Positions 8,944 to 18,687 of a stretch of 64,000 bases of DNA are shown one piece after another. Origin of the DNA: Altererythrobacter sp. Its GTDB lineage: Bacteria > Pseudomonadota > Alphaproteobacteria > Sphingomonadales > Sphingomonadaceae. The notes under the pieces are model-generated. The model made no database searches. It saw only the letters and a list, made by a program, of their open reading frames with translations, and had not been told where the DNA came from. The stretch spans positions 1-64,000 of the forward strand of contig JALRKY010000080.1 of NCBI GenBank assembly GCA_023260985.1, in the 5' to 3' direction. Position 1 is the stretch's first letter. Each line of letters begins with the position of its first letter. Position numbers and translations under genes: made by a program.

Positions 8944-9926
8944 TGGCTGGCGGGCGCAGCCTGGCTCTGATTACTTCGGCAATGGCGCTGGCCCTCGCCG
9001 CTCCGCTCGGCGCGGCGGTACAGCAGGTCGGGTCTGCGCAGGCTCTGCTAATCTTCTCCGAGCGGCAAGCGCTCGAACAACGGCTCCAGGATATTGGCTG
9101 GAAACTCGCGACTGCCAACGCCCCTTTCTGCGATCAGGCCATCCCCGCAGTCGGCCTGCAACTGCACGACATGGCAAGCTATGGCGCCCCCGAGACCATG
9201 CGCCCGCTGCTTGGTCTAACGAGCGATTTCGCGGTGCTGACAGTCGCCTCGGGCTCGCCAGCGGCTGCGGCGGGATTGGCGCCAGGCGTCGAGATCGCAG
9301 CGATCGACGGGGAGGATCTCAATGGCTGGGCGACGAGTGGTTCGCGCGACTGGCGGCGAACGGTCCGCGCGCATGACCTGATCGACACGCGGCTCGCGGC
9401 GAACGGGTCGGTCGCTCTGGCGCTGGCGGCTGGGGCGCGGATCGCGCTCGACCCGGTGATGGCCTGCGCCTCGCGGTTCGAGCTCGGCGGCAGCGGCAAG
9501 CGCGCAGTCGCTGAGGGATCACGTGTGATCATCGACCGCGACTTTCCCGGCTTTGATTATGCGGAAGACGAACTCGCCGCCGCAATCGCGCATGAACTTG
9601 CGCATAATCTGATGAGGCATCGTGCCTGGCTCGACGCGGCCGGGCGCAAGCAGAAGAACGTCCGGCTGACCGAACGTGAGGCCGACCGGTTGATGCCGTG
9701 GCTGCTTGCCAATGCCGGTTACGATCCCGGCGCGGCAATTCGCTTCATGCAGTTGTGGGGACCGCGCCATTCGGGCGGCATCCTGCGCAAGCGCAGCCAT
9801 GACGGGTGGGACGAGCGCGCCGAAGGGATCAAAGCCGAAACGGCACTGGTCGAACATTTGCGGCGCAATGAAGGCATCGCCGACTGGGGAACGCAATTCC
9901 GCCGCGAGATCGCTCCCGCAGAATAG
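8943..9926 (+). CDS. PDZ-like / M48-type metallopeptidase, exported
   Basis: Signal peptide, PDZ-like VASGSPAAAAGLAPGVEIAAIDGEDL, AHELAHNLMRHR, READRL. Confidence 0.75.
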   Translation: MAGGRSLALITSAMALALAAPLGAAVQQVGSAQALLIFSERQALEQRLQDIGWKLATANAPFCDQAIPAVGLQLHDMASYGAPETMRPLLGLTSDFAVLTVASGSPAAAAGLAPGVEIAAIDGEDLNGWATSGSRDWRRTVRAHDLIDTRLAANGSVALALAAGARIALDPVMACASRFELGGSGKRAVAEGSRVIIDRDFPGFDYAEDELAAAIAHELAHNLMRHRAWLDAAGRKQKNVRLTEREADRLMPWLLANAGYDPGAAIRFMQLWGPRHSGGILRKRSHDGWDERAEGIKAETALVEHLRRNEGIADWGTQFRREIAPAE

Positions 9927-9929
9927 CGG

Positions 9930-10526
9930 TCAGTCGTCGATAACCTTGGCGTACATCGAGTTCATCGGCCGCTCCATCACCCGGCGCACCATCGGCTCGA
10001 AGAAGCTCAGTGGCGCGCTGTGGTAATTAGGGTCGAACGCCGCCTGGTCGTATTTCTCGCAGAAATGCGCGCAGGCCTCGAAGTGCAGATGGCCGCGATA
10101 TTGCTCGCGGATATCGCGATCCATGCCGACGTGATGGAAATAGTAATAGCCCTGGAACGCGCCGTGCTTTTCGCAGATCCAGTGATATTCCTCAGGCACG
10201 AACGGCTTGATGATCGCCGCAGCCACATCGGGGTGATTGTAGGTGCCCAGCGTGTCGCCAATGTCGTGCAACAGCGCCATGACCACATAGCGTTCGTCGC
10301 GCCCGTCGCGATGCGCGCGCGTCGCGGTCTGCAGGGAATGTTCGAGCCGGCACACCGGGAATCCGCCGAAATCGCCCTTGAGCAGCATCAAATGGTCGAG
10401 CACCCGGTCGGCTAGGCCCTTTGCGAAGGTGCGGTATTCGCGCCCGATGATTGCCCAATCCTCGGCAGTGCCTTCGGTCATGGCGGTGAATTTGGCGTGC
10501 TCGCCCGGATGTTCCAAAGTGGCCAT
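9930..10526 (-). CDS. HD-domain protein (PhnZ/MIOX-like HD oxygenase or phosphohydrolase)
   Basis: RLEHSLQTAT...VVMALLHDIGDTLGTYNHPD...HHVGMDRDIREQY; ORF extends to 10583, ATG at 10526 preferred. Confidence 0.7.
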   Translation of the reverse strand: MATLEHPGEHAKFTAMTEGTAEDWAIIGREYRTFAKGLADRVLDHLMLLKGDFGGFPVCRLEHSLQTATRAHRDGRDERYVVMALLHDIGDTLGTYNHPDVAAAIIKPFVPEEYHWICEKHGAFQGYYYFHHVGMDRDIREQYRGHLHFEACAHFCEKYDQAAFDPNYHSAPLSFFEPMVRRVMERPMNSMYAKVIDD

Positions 10527-10621
10527 CGTTCCTCTCCTTGCAGACGGACAGTGTAACGCGCGCGACGGCAAGCGGCAAAACAAACTGCACCCCGCCGCAC
10601 AAATCGGCTAAGGGATTGGCA

Positions 10622-11842
10622 ATGGCCATGCTGCCTTTTCGCCCTACGCCCTTCTTCGCAAACAAGAATCGGGCATTCTGGAACCTCCAGCTCGCCGGTT
10701 GGGGAGGCGCATTCCTGCTGCGCGCGAGCGCGGCAATCGCCAATGGGCAGCCGTGGGATCTTGTCGCAGTGATCCTGGTGGCGACGATCACCGGCTTCTC
10801 GATCAGCCTGATAATCTCGGTGGTCTATCGCCAGTTGATCAGCAAGCAGCCGCTATTTGCCTGGGGTGCAACCACGCTGGCGCTGATGGTGGCGGTGACG
10901 ATCTACGCCTCGATCGATGCCTGGGTGCAGGGCATCTATTACGCAGGGATTCGTGAAACCACCTTCGCGCAGCGTTTCATCGGCCTAAGCTACATCCCGC
11001 TGACGCTGCTGGGTGGCTGGAGCGCGCTCTATTACGCGATCAACTACTTCCTCACCGTGGAAGAACAGGCCGACCGGCTCGAGCGGCTCGAAGCGCAGGC
11101 GACCAGCGCGCAACTGGCCATGCTCCGTTACCAGCTCAATCCCCATTTCCTGTTCAACACGCTCAATTCGATCAGCACGCTGGTGCTGCTGAAGCAGACC
11201 GAGCCGGCCAACGCCATGCTCTCGCGCCTGTCGGCCTTCCTGCGCCACACGCTGATCATGGAGCCCGGCAGCCAGGTGACTCTGGCGCAGGAGGTTGAAA
11301 CGCTGCAGCTCTATCTCGATATTGAGCGTATGCGGTTCGAAGAGCGGCTGAGAACCGAATTCAAGATCGACGACGCGGCGCGTGACGCGCTGCTGCCTTC
11401 GATGCTGCTCCAGCCGCTGGTGGAGAATGCAGTCAAATACGCCGTTTCGCCGCAGGAGGAAGGCGCGCGCATCTCGCTCAGTGCCCGCATGCGAGGGCAT
11501 CGCCTGCAGATCAAGGTCGAGGATACCGGGCCCGGGCTGGCAGGGCCGCGGCAGGGCGACCTGCCGCGCTCGCACGGCGTGCCCGGCCGACCGACTTCGA
11601 CCGGGGTAGGCCTCGCCAATATCCGCAACCGGCTGGCGCAGGCCTATGGCCCCAACCACCGGTTCGAAACTCGCTCCGGCGCGGGCGGCGGCTTCACCGT
11701 GCTGATCGAAATCCCCTATGAGACAGCCACGGTGGATACGCCTGCCTCCGAAGCGACACCCCCCGCTCAGCCGGAGCTGCCGGCCAAACAGACGCCCGCG
11801 GCAAGCGTTGCACGCGGGCGCAGCATGGAACCCAACGCATGA
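10622..11842 (+). CDS. LytS-type sensor histidine kinase (His_kinase domain)
   Basis: YQLNPHFLFNTLNSISTL, LQPLVENAVKYA, GVGLANIRNRL. Confidence 0.9.
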   Translation: MAMLPFRPTPFFANKNRAFWNLQLAGWGGAFLLRASAAIANGQPWDLVAVILVATITGFSISLIISVVYRQLISKQPLFAWGATTLALMVAVTIYASIDAWVQGIYYAGIRETTFAQRFIGLSYIPLTLLGGWSALYYAINYFLTVEEQADRLERLEAQATSAQLAMLRYQLNPHFLFNTLNSISTLVLLKQTEPANAMLSRLSAFLRHTLIMEPGSQVTLAQEVETLQLYLDIERMRFEERLRTEFKIDDAARDALLPSMLLQPLVENAVKYAVSPQEEGARISLSARMRGHRLQIKVEDTGPGLAGPRQGDLPRSHGVPGRPTSTGVGLANIRNRLAQAYGPNHRFETRSGAGGGFTVLIEIPYETATVDTPASEATPPAQPELPAKQTPAASVARGRSMEPNA

Positions 11843-12636
11843 CAATCCGTACTATCCTGGTCGATGACGAGAGACTGGCCATCGAGGGCCTGCAGCTCCG
11901 GCTCGAGCCGTTCGAGGACATCGAAGTGATCGCCACCTGTTCGAACGGGCGCGAAGCGATCCGCGCCATCAAAACCGAAAAGCCCGACCTGGTGTTCCTC
12001 GACATCCAGATGCCAGGCTTCGACGGCTTTGGCGTCGTCAAGGGCGTGATGGAGATCGAGCCGCCGCTGTTCGTGTTCGTCACCGCTTATGAAGAGCATG
12101 CGCTCCGCGCGTTCGAGACCAATGCGGTCAATTACCTCATGAAGCCGGTCGACCCCGACAAGCTGGCCGACACGATCGAGCGCGTGCGCCAGCGGCTGGC
12201 GGAAAAGAAGTCCGCCGAGGAAGCCGACAAGCTCATGAGCGTTCTGGCGGAAGTCGCGCCGGACAAGGCGGAGGAATTCTCGGCCGCCGACGGCGAAGCG
12301 AGCGACCGTTTCGAAAAGCTGATCAATGTGAAGGATCGAGGCCAGATTTTCCGCGTCGATGCCAACGCGATCGAGCGGATCGAAGCGGCCGGCGACTATA
12401 TGTGCATCTACACTGCGGACAATTCGCTGATCCTGCGCGAGACGATGAAGGATCTCGAGCGGCGGCTCGATCCGCGCGTGTTCCAGCGCGTCCATCGCAG
12501 CTGGATCGTCAACCTCAACCTCGTGCGCCAGGTGCGCCCGCACACCAATGGCGAATGCTTCCTGGTGCTTGAGAGCGGGGCCGAAGTGAAGGTCAGCCGG
12601 TCCTACAGGGACGTCGTGGCGCGCTTCGTCCACTGA
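11839..12636 (+). CDS. LytTR family response regulator
   Basis: Receiver DDERLAIEGL..LVFLDIQMPGFDG..K PVDPDKL; LytTR HRSWIVNLNLV; ATGA overlap with kinase. Confidence 0.93.
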   Translation: MTIRTILVDDERLAIEGLQLRLEPFEDIEVIATCSNGREAIRAIKTEKPDLVFLDIQMPGFDGFGVVKGVMEIEPPLFVFVTAYEEHALRAFETNAVNYLMKPVDPDKLADTIERVRQRLAEKKSAEEADKLMSVLAEVAPDKAEEFSAADGEASDRFEKLINVKDRGQIFRVDANAIERIEAAGDYMCIYTADNSLILRETMKDLERRLDPRVFQRVHRSWIVNLNLVRQVRPHTNGECFLVLESGAEVKVSRSYRDVVARFVH

Positions 12637-12644
12637 TTTGTTAT

Positions 12645-12741
12645 CGCTCGCGCCTCCGCGCGAGCGTCCTCGACGAAATTCCTCCGCTTCGCGTCGGGCG
12701 CCTGCGAGCGCACGGTCGTGCTTGCGGTCGCTTCGCGACCG
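12645..12741. repeat. intergenic cluster of hairpin-forming palindromes
   Basis: CGCTCGCG/CGCGAGCG (12645-12666), CGGTCGC-TTC-GCGACCG (12725-12741), weaker stems between. Confidence 0.6.
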
Positions 12742-12755
12742 ACTATTGAGAGCCT

Positions 12756-13616
12756 ATGGCTTTCTCTCTCCCCGGCTTCGACCTCGCCGCATTCGTGCGC
12801 GACACGCTGGCCGAAGACCTTGGAACGGGCCTGCCCGGCGGCGGGCATGACGTCACATCCGAAAGTGTGATCCCGGCAGACGCGCGCTTTTCAGGCGTGA
12901 TGGACAGCCGCGACGCGATCATGGTCGCGGGGCTGCCGATTGCCGAAGCCTTTTTCCGCGCGCTCGACCCCGCGATGGAAATCGAAGTGCTGGTCGAGGA
13001 AGGCATGCAGGTCGGCCCCGGCACAGACCTGATGCGCCTCAGCGGCAATGCCCGCGCCATGCTGACTGCGGAGCGCAGCGCGCTCAACACCGTGCAGCAC
13101 CTCTCGGGCATCGCCACGCTGGTGCGCACCTATGTAGATGCGATGGACAATCTCCGCTGCACGCTGCTCGACACACGCAAGACCATTCCCGGCCTGCGCA
13201 TGCTCGAGAAATACGCGGTTCGGATGGGCGGCGGCCGCAATCACCGCATGGGGCTGTGGGATGCGGCGATGATCAAGGACAACCACGTGCTGGTTGCCGG
13301 TTCGGTCGGCGAAGCGGTGCGGCGCGCGGTCGCAGCTGGCGTGACCGAGATCATCTGCGAAGTCGACCGGCTCGACCAGATCGAACCGTCGCTCGCAGCC
13401 GGGGCGACACGCCTGCTGCTCGACAATATGGATGCCGATACGTTGCGCGAAGCGGTGGGCATCGTGAACGGGCGCGTCCCGACTGAGGCATCGGGCGGGA
13501 TCAATCTCGACACGATCAAACCCAAGGCCGCGAGCGGGGTGAATTACGTTTCTGTCGGGCGACTGACACAAAGCGCGCCCGCCGCCGATATCGGGCTGGA
13601 CTTCACGCCTTTGTGA
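12756..13616 (+). CDS. nadC: nicotinate-nucleotide diphosphorylase (carboxylating)
   Basis: ERSALNTVQHLSGIAT, LLDTRKTIPGLRMLEKYAVRMGGGRNHRMGL, IKDNH, EASGGI. Confidence 0.96.
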   Translation: MAFSLPGFDLAAFVRDTLAEDLGTGLPGGGHDVTSESVIPADARFSGVMDSRDAIMVAGLPIAEAFFRALDPAMEIEVLVEEGMQVGPGTDLMRLSGNARAMLTAERSALNTVQHLSGIATLVRTYVDAMDNLRCTLLDTRKTIPGLRMLEKYAVRMGGGRNHRMGLWDAAMIKDNHVLVAGSVGEAVRRAVAAGVTEIICEVDRLDQIEPSLAAGATRLLLDNMDADTLREAVGIVNGRVPTEASGGINLDTIKPKAASGVNYVSVGRLTQSAPAADIGLDFTPL

Positions 13617-13627
13617 ATTGGAACCCT

Positions 13628-13720
13628 CGTCATCACGAGGGACCAAGCCCCGCGGCGATCCAGGGCGGTCAAACGCCACCATCTGGATTTCCGAGTCGCC
13701 TGCGGCTACTCGCAATGACG
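13628..13720. repeat. REP/MITE-like imperfect inverted-repeat element
   Basis: Left arm CGTCATCACGAG...ATCCAG and right arm CTGGAT...CTCGCAATGACG are near-complementary. Confidence 0.65.
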
Positions 13721-13774
13721 GCACTGCTGCTTGGCCTTCCCTCGCAAGCGCTCGCGCAGGCTGAACAATTCGAC

Positions 13775-14230
13775 TTACCTTCGCGCCTTGAAGAAATCGC
13801 GCAGCAATTCGGCCGCTTCACTTTCGCCCATGCCGGTATAGACTTCGGGCTTGTGCAGGCACTGGTTCTGCTCGAACACAAGCGCGCCATGCTCCACTGC
13901 GCCGCCCTTGGCATCGGGCGCCCCATAGTAAAGCCGCGCTATCCGTGCGTGGCTGATCGCCCCTGCGCACATGGCGCAAGGCTCGAGCGTGACATAGAGG
14001 TCGCAGCCGATCAGCCGCTCGCTGCCCAGCTTCGCCGCCGCTTCGCGCAGCGCCACGATCTCGGCATGGCCAGTGGGATCAGGCGGGGTGCGAGTGCGGT
14101 TGGCGGCGACGGCCAGCACTTCGTCACCGCGGGTCACCACCGCTCCGATCGGCACCTCGCCTTCCGCCGCCGCAGCACGCGCGGCATCGAGCGCCAGCTG
14201 CATCGGATGCGGGATCGGCCACTTGGTCAT
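13775..14230 (-). CDS. tadA: tRNA-specific adenosine deaminase / nucleoside deaminase
   Basis: DPTGHAEIVALREAA and YVTLEPCAMCAGAI zinc motifs. Confidence 0.92.
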   Translation of the reverse strand: MTKWPIPHPMQLALDAARAAAAEGEVPIGAVVTRGDEVLAVAANRTRTPPDPTGHAEIVALREAAAKLGSERLIGCDLYVTLEPCAMCAGAISHARIARLYYGAPDAKGGAVEHGALVFEQNQCLHKPEVYTGMGESEAAELLRDFFKARR

Positions 14231-14271
14231 ATCCGCGCGCTAGCCGCACTCGGGCAAAGCCGCAACTTTGC

Positions 14272-14300
14272 TTGACGATTCGGCAGGTCGCCGCTATGCG
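14272..14300 (+). promoter_or_regulatory. sigma70-like promoter upstream of rpmB
   Basis: TTGACG - 17 nt - TATGCG. Confidence 0.4.
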
Positions 14301-14378
14301 CCCGGCCTTTCGGGAAATCCCGGCGAATTGCGGGCCGTCGAATCGGCTGCCCTCCACTTTGAACGAACGAGAGATATC

Positions 14379-14666
14379 ATGTCGCGTATTTGCGAACTGA
14401 CCGGCAAGGGCCGCCAGGTGGGCCACAATGTGAGCCACGCCAACAACAAGACCAAGCGGGTGTTCCTGCCGAACCTGCAGAACGTAACGCTTCTGAGCGA
14501 AAAACTGGGCCGCAGCTTCAAGTTCCGCGTGTCGACCCATGGCCTGCGCTCGGTCGAGCACAATGGCGGGCTCGACAACTGGCTGCTCAAGGCCAGCGAC
14601 GAAAAGCTTTCGGCCAATGCGCTGAAGGTGAAGCGCGAGCTGAAGAAGGCCGGCGAAGCAGCTTGA
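14379..14666 (+). CDS. rpmB: 50S ribosomal protein L28
   Basis: [34 protein letters not shown]. Confidence 0.97.
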   Translation: MSRICELTGKGRQVGHNVSHANNKTKRVFLPNLQNVTLLSEKLGRSFKFRVSTHGLRSVEHNGGLDNWLLKASDEKLSANALKVKRELKKAGEAA

Positions 14667-14701
14667 TTCCCTGCCCGAAAGGGCAAGGTTCAAAGCAATC
14701 G

Positions 14702-14729
14702 GCGTGCGGGGAAACTCGCGCGCTTTTTT
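14702..14729 (+). terminator. Rho-independent terminator after rpmB
   Basis: GCGTGCG...CGCGCGC stem followed by TTTTTT. Confidence 0.75.
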
Positions 14730-14751
14730 GCGTCTGGATTTGACGGACCGC

Positions 14752-15675
14752 TCAGTCCTGTTGGCTAACGAACAGCAGCGGGTCGAGCCGCGCTTCGTGC
14801 CACTTGAGGCTCCAGTGCAGATGCGGGCCGGTTGCCCGCCCGCTCGCCCCGGCATTGCCGATATGCTGACCTTGCGTCACCCGGTCGCCCAGTTTCACCA
14901 TCAGCTGCGAAGCATGGAGGAAGGCGCTGTTGAGCCCCTGCCCATGGTCGATGATCAGCAATTTGCCTTCGAGAGAGAAATCATCCGCCGCCAACACCAC
15001 CACGCCATCGGCAGGAGCGACGAAGGGCGTGCCAGCGCCCAGAGCGATGTCGAGCCCCGAATGGTAGCTGCCCGGCACTCCGCGATAGACCCGCTGCGAG
15101 CCGAAGCGCCCCGAGATTCGCCCCTTCGCCGGCCAGCGGAAGCTTTGCCGCCAGCCTTGCGCGCCGGTCTCTTGTGCGCGCGCAGCAGCAATGGCCTCAA
15201 GCTCGGGCATGCGGCGGGCAAGGAAGGACTCGCTCGCCGCGCCGCCGGGCCTGCGCGCAACATTGACGTGTTCGATGTTCCAGGCCCGCGGCGAAACTTC
15301 CAGCGTCTGGCTGAATCGCGACCCTTCAGCCAGTTCGCCCGACAGCACCGCTTCGCCAGCCGCGTCGCGATCGAAAGCGGCGAAGAAGCGGCCGTCGGGC
15401 GCCAGCTGCACTTCTGTCTCGCCAAGCCGCAGCGACCGTGTGCCCGCCATGACCTGCCCGGTGATCCAGCCGCCCTGGGTCACTTCGCCGCGATAGCTCA
15501 GCTTCTGCGGATCGGCGTTGTCGCTGGAAGGCAGCGCATCCATGGCCATGCTGGCGAGCGCGAGCGCGAGTAGTTGGCGCGGCGCTTCCTTGATCTCGGG
15601 ATCGTCACCGCAGGCCGCGAGTAGCGCCAGCGCCGCCGCCGGCGAAGCCAGACGGGCGGGGCACGCGCCGGTCAT
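14752..15675 (-). CDS. M23 family metallopeptidase (LytM/NlpD-like), lipoprotein
   Basis: GRFGSQRVYRGVPGSYHSGLDIALGAGTPFVAPADG..., GRATGPHLHWSLKW; lipobox LLAACG. Confidence 0.9.
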   Translation of the reverse strand: MTGACPARLASPAAALALLAACGDDPEIKEAPRQLLALALASMAMDALPSSDNADPQKLSYRGEVTQGGWITGQVMAGTRSLRLGETEVQLAPDGRFFAAFDRDAAGEAVLSGELAEGSRFSQTLEVSPRAWNIEHVNVARRPGGAASESFLARRMPELEAIAAARAQETGAQGWRQSFRWPAKGRISGRFGSQRVYRGVPGSYHSGLDIALGAGTPFVAPADGVVVLAADDFSLEGKLLIIDHGQGLNSAFLHASQLMVKLGDRVTQGQHIGNAGASGRATGPHLHWSLKWHEARLDPLLFVSQQD

Positions 15676-15881
15676 CGTTGCCCCAGCAGGCGCCGCGTCG
15701 CGATTTCGCACGAGGCATAGGCCTCCTGCAGTTCGGCGCTCCAATAACGCAGCTCTTCCAGTTCGATCGCATCGCCGCTCACTGCACAGCGCACGAACTT
15801 GCCGCCACGCAGCACCCTGAACGTGCTCGGCCCGTAATAGAGCTTGGCCTCTCCATCTCTTGACGACATCAACATGGCCAT
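15672..15881 (-). CDS. DUF2093 domain-containing protein
   Basis: KLYYGPSTFRVLRGGKFVRCAVSGDAIELEELRYWSAELQEAYAS. Confidence 0.8.
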   Translation of the reverse strand: MAMLMSSRDGEAKLYYGPSTFRVLRGGKFVRCAVSGDAIELEELRYWSAELQEAYASCEIATRRLLGQR

Positions 15882-15911
15882 ACTTTTAGCAAGTGCTTGC
15901 CGAACGGGCAA

Positions 15912-17384
15912 TTAACCGAAGAGATCGTCCTGCCGGGACGAGTCCGGTGCGGGTTTACGCGCTGGCTTGTGCGGCGAAGGAGGCGGAGACGGCGGCGCGT
16001 CTGCCGGGACCACATCGAGCCGCCCGTCCGCGAATTGCAGCGCCAGCGCGGCTTCTTTCGCGGCGAGCGCGCGGCTGGTCAGTGCCCTGTCATTGGCATC
16101 GCGCACGATCGCATAGCCGCGCCGCAGCGGTTCCTCGGGGTGGAATTGCTGCGCGAGCCGGGCAAGCGCGCCGAGCGCTTCGCGCTTGCGCTCTATCGGT
16201 CGAGTGATCAGCTCGGGCACCAACCGCACGCTTTCGAGCTGGCGCTGCGCATCCCCCGCGCTGCGCCGCAGGAGCGTGGGCGAGAGCCGCGCCGAAGTTC
16301 CGGCCAATTGCTCCCGCCCACGGCCCGCACGGTCCATCAAGCCGCGCCGCAAGCATTCGCCCAACTCGTCGAGCCGCTGTGCATGCGGCTGGAGCAGCTG
16401 GTCGAGCCGCGGCATACGCCGCACCCGCGCCTCTAGTCGCTCGCGCCCCAGCTCGGCCGGGCGCAGCACCGCCCGCCACTGGCGATTGGCGAGATCGGCC
16501 ACCGTGGCGACCAGGTCGGCCCGCACCGGCACAGCGATCTCGGCCGCCGCGGTGGGTGTGGGAGCGCGAAGATCGGCGGCATAGTCGGCCAGTGTCGTGT
16601 CGGTTTCATGCCCCACCGCCGAAATCACCGGGATGGTTGATTCGGCGATCGCGCGGACCACGACTTCCTCGTTGAAGCTCCACAAATCCTCGATCGATCC
16701 GCCACCGCGCGCGACGATCACCACGTCGGGGCGCGGGATCGGCCCGTCCTCGCCGAGCGCGGAAAAGCCGCGCATCGCGTTGGCGACCTGCTCTCCAGCG
16801 CCCTGCCCCTGTACCAGCACAGGCCAGACCAGCACATGCGAAGGGAAGCGATCAGCCAGGCGGTGCAATATGTCGCGGATCACCGATCCGGTAGGCGACG
16901 TCACCACCCCGATCACCCGCGGGAGGAACGGCAGCGGGCGCTTGCGTTCTCGCGCGAACAGCCCTTCGGCCTCTAGCTTGGCCTTGGTTTTCTCGAGCAG
17001 CGCGAGCAGCGCGCCTTCGCCTGCGATCTCCAGGCTGTCGATCACGATCTGGTATTTCGAGCGCCCGGGATAGGTCGTGAGCTTGCCGGTGGCGATCACT
17101 TCGATCCCGTCTTCGGGCGAGAATTGCAGCCGCTGGGCACTGCCGCGCCACATCACCCCGTCGAGCACGGCATTCTCGTCTTTCAGCGCCAGATAGAGGT
17201 GCCCCGATGCCGCGCGCTTGACCCCCGACACCTCGCCGCGCAGCCGCACGAAGCCGAAACGATCTTCGACCACGCGCTTCAACATGTTCGAAATCTGGGT
17301 GATCGAGAGCGGCGCGGCGTTGTCGCCTTGCCGATTGCGCGCTACCAGCCCGCCATCTTCTTCACTCTCATCGGGGGCGATCAT
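15912..17384 (-). CDS. xseA: exodeoxyribonuclease VII large subunit
   Basis: [51 protein letters not shown]; start ATG at 17384 (or 17390). Confidence 0.95.
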   Translation of the reverse strand: MIAPDESEEDGGLVARNRQGDNAAPLSITQISNMLKRVVEDRFGFVRLRGEVSGVKRAASGHLYLALKDENAVLDGVMWRGSAQRLQFSPEDGIEVIATGKLTTYPGRSKYQIVIDSLEIAGEGALLALLEKTKAKLEAEGLFARERKRPLPFLPRVIGVVTSPTGSVIRDILHRLADRFPSHVLVWPVLVQGQGAGEQVANAMRGFSALGEDGPIPRPDVVIVARGGGSIEDLWSFNEEVVVRAIAESTIPVISAVGHETDTTLADYAADLRAPTPTAAAEIAVPVRADLVATVADLANRQWRAVLRPAELGRERLEARVRRMPRLDQLLQPHAQRLDELGECLRRGLMDRAGRGREQLAGTSARLSPTLLRRSAGDAQRQLESVRLVPELITRPIERKREALGALARLAQQFHPEEPLRRGYAIVRDANDRALTSRALAAKEAALALQFADGRLDVVPADAPPSPPPSPHKPARKPAPDSSRQDDLFG

Positions 17385-18663
17385 GAACATCCTTCTTCTG
17401 GGCTCGGGCGGCAGGGAACATGCGCTGGCCTGGAAGCTGGCGCAATCCCCGAGCTGCACAAAGCTGTATGCCGCGCCCGGAAATCCCGGGATTGCCGAAG
17501 AAGCAGAGCTGGTCGCGCTCGACGCGACGGACCACGGCGCAGTCATCGCTTTCTGCAAGGCCCATGAAATCGCGCTGGTGGTGGTGGGGCCGGAAGCCCC
17601 GCTGGTCGACGGGCTGGGCGACAGCCTGCGATTGGAGGGCATTCCTGTGTTCGGCCCGTCGAAGGATGCGGCGCAGCTCGAAGGCAGCAAGGGTTTCACC
17701 AAGGATTTGTGCGAACGCGCAGGGATCCCCACGGCGGGCTATGTCCGCACCAGCTCGCTGAAGCAGGCGCTGGAAGCGCTCGGCCGTTTCGACCCGCCCT
17801 ATGTGCTCAAGGCCGACGGGCTGGCCGCGGGCAAGGGCGTGGTGATCGCCGAGACATGGTCGGAAGCCGAAGCCGCGCTCGAGGACATGTTCGGCGGCAC
17901 TTTGGGCGCGGCGGGCGCGGAAGTGGTGATCGAGGAATTCCTGACCGGCGAGGAAGCCAGCTTCTTCGCGCTTACCGACGGCAGCTCGATCGTGCCCTTC
18001 GGCACTGCGCAGGACCACAAGCGTGTGGGCGACGGCGACACCGGCCCCAACACAGGCGGCATGGGGGCCTATTCGCCCGCGCCGGTGCTGACCGAAGAGC
18101 TGCAGGCACGTGCCATGCGCGAAATCATCGAGCCGACCGTGCACACCATGGCGGCCGAAGGCATGCCCTATTCGGGCGCGCTCTATGCCGGGCTGATGCT
18201 GACCGGCGATGGCCCCAAGCTGATCGAGTACAACGCCCGCTTCGGCGATCCCGAATGCCAGGTGCTGATGATGCGGCTGGACGACGATCTGGCGTGGATC
18301 ATGTGGCTCTGCGCGCGCGGCGAGCTCGACCAGCTGAGCAGCGGCTCTCCGAAGTTTGACGCCGGGACTGCGCTCACCGTTGTGATGGCGGCAAACGGCT
18401 ATCCCGGCACTCCCGAAAAGGGCGGCACGATCGACCTCGATGGCGCTGAATCCGAAGGCGCAAAGGTGTTCCATGCAGGCACCGCACTGAAAGACGGGCA
18501 GCTGATTGCCAATGGCGGGCGCGTGCTCAACGTCACCGCGCGTGGGGGCAATGTCACCGAAGCGCAGGCCGCTGCCTATCATGCAGTCGATGCGATCGAC
18601 TTTCCTTCGGGTTTCTGCCGCCGCGACATCGGCTGGCGCGAAGTCGAGCGGGAGCGTAGTTAG
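17383..18663 (+). CDS. purD: phosphoribosylamine--glycine ligase
   Basis: [19 protein letters not shown]...[10 protein letters not shown]...[12 protein letters not shown]...[10 protein letters not shown]. Confidence 0.97.
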   Translation: MNILLLGSGGREHALAWKLAQSPSCTKLYAAPGNPGIAEEAELVALDATDHGAVIAFCKAHEIALVVVGPEAPLVDGLGDSLRLEGIPVFGPSKDAAQLEGSKGFTKDLCERAGIPTAGYVRTSSLKQALEALGRFDPPYVLKADGLAAGKGVVIAETWSEAEAALEDMFGGTLGAAGAEVVIEEFLTGEEASFFALTDGSSIVPFGTAQDHKRVGDGDTGPNTGGMGAYSPAPVLTEELQARAMREIIEPTVHTMAAEGMPYSGALYAGLMLTGDGPKLIEYNARFGDPECQVLMMRLDDDLAWIMWLCARGELDQLSSGSPKFDAGTALTVVMAANGYPGTPEKGGTIDLDGAESEGAKVFHAGTALKDGQLIANGGRVLNVTARGGNVTEAQAAAYHAVDAIDFPSGFCRRDIGWREVERERS

Positions 18664-18687
18664 GACCGGAACGAGGGAGAGAGCATC

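Noticed and set aside
13613-14275. 220-aa ORF starting in the REP-like element, with signal-peptide-like MTALLLGLPSQALAQA
   Set aside because: It runs antisense through tadA; the signal-like stretch is short and likely chance.
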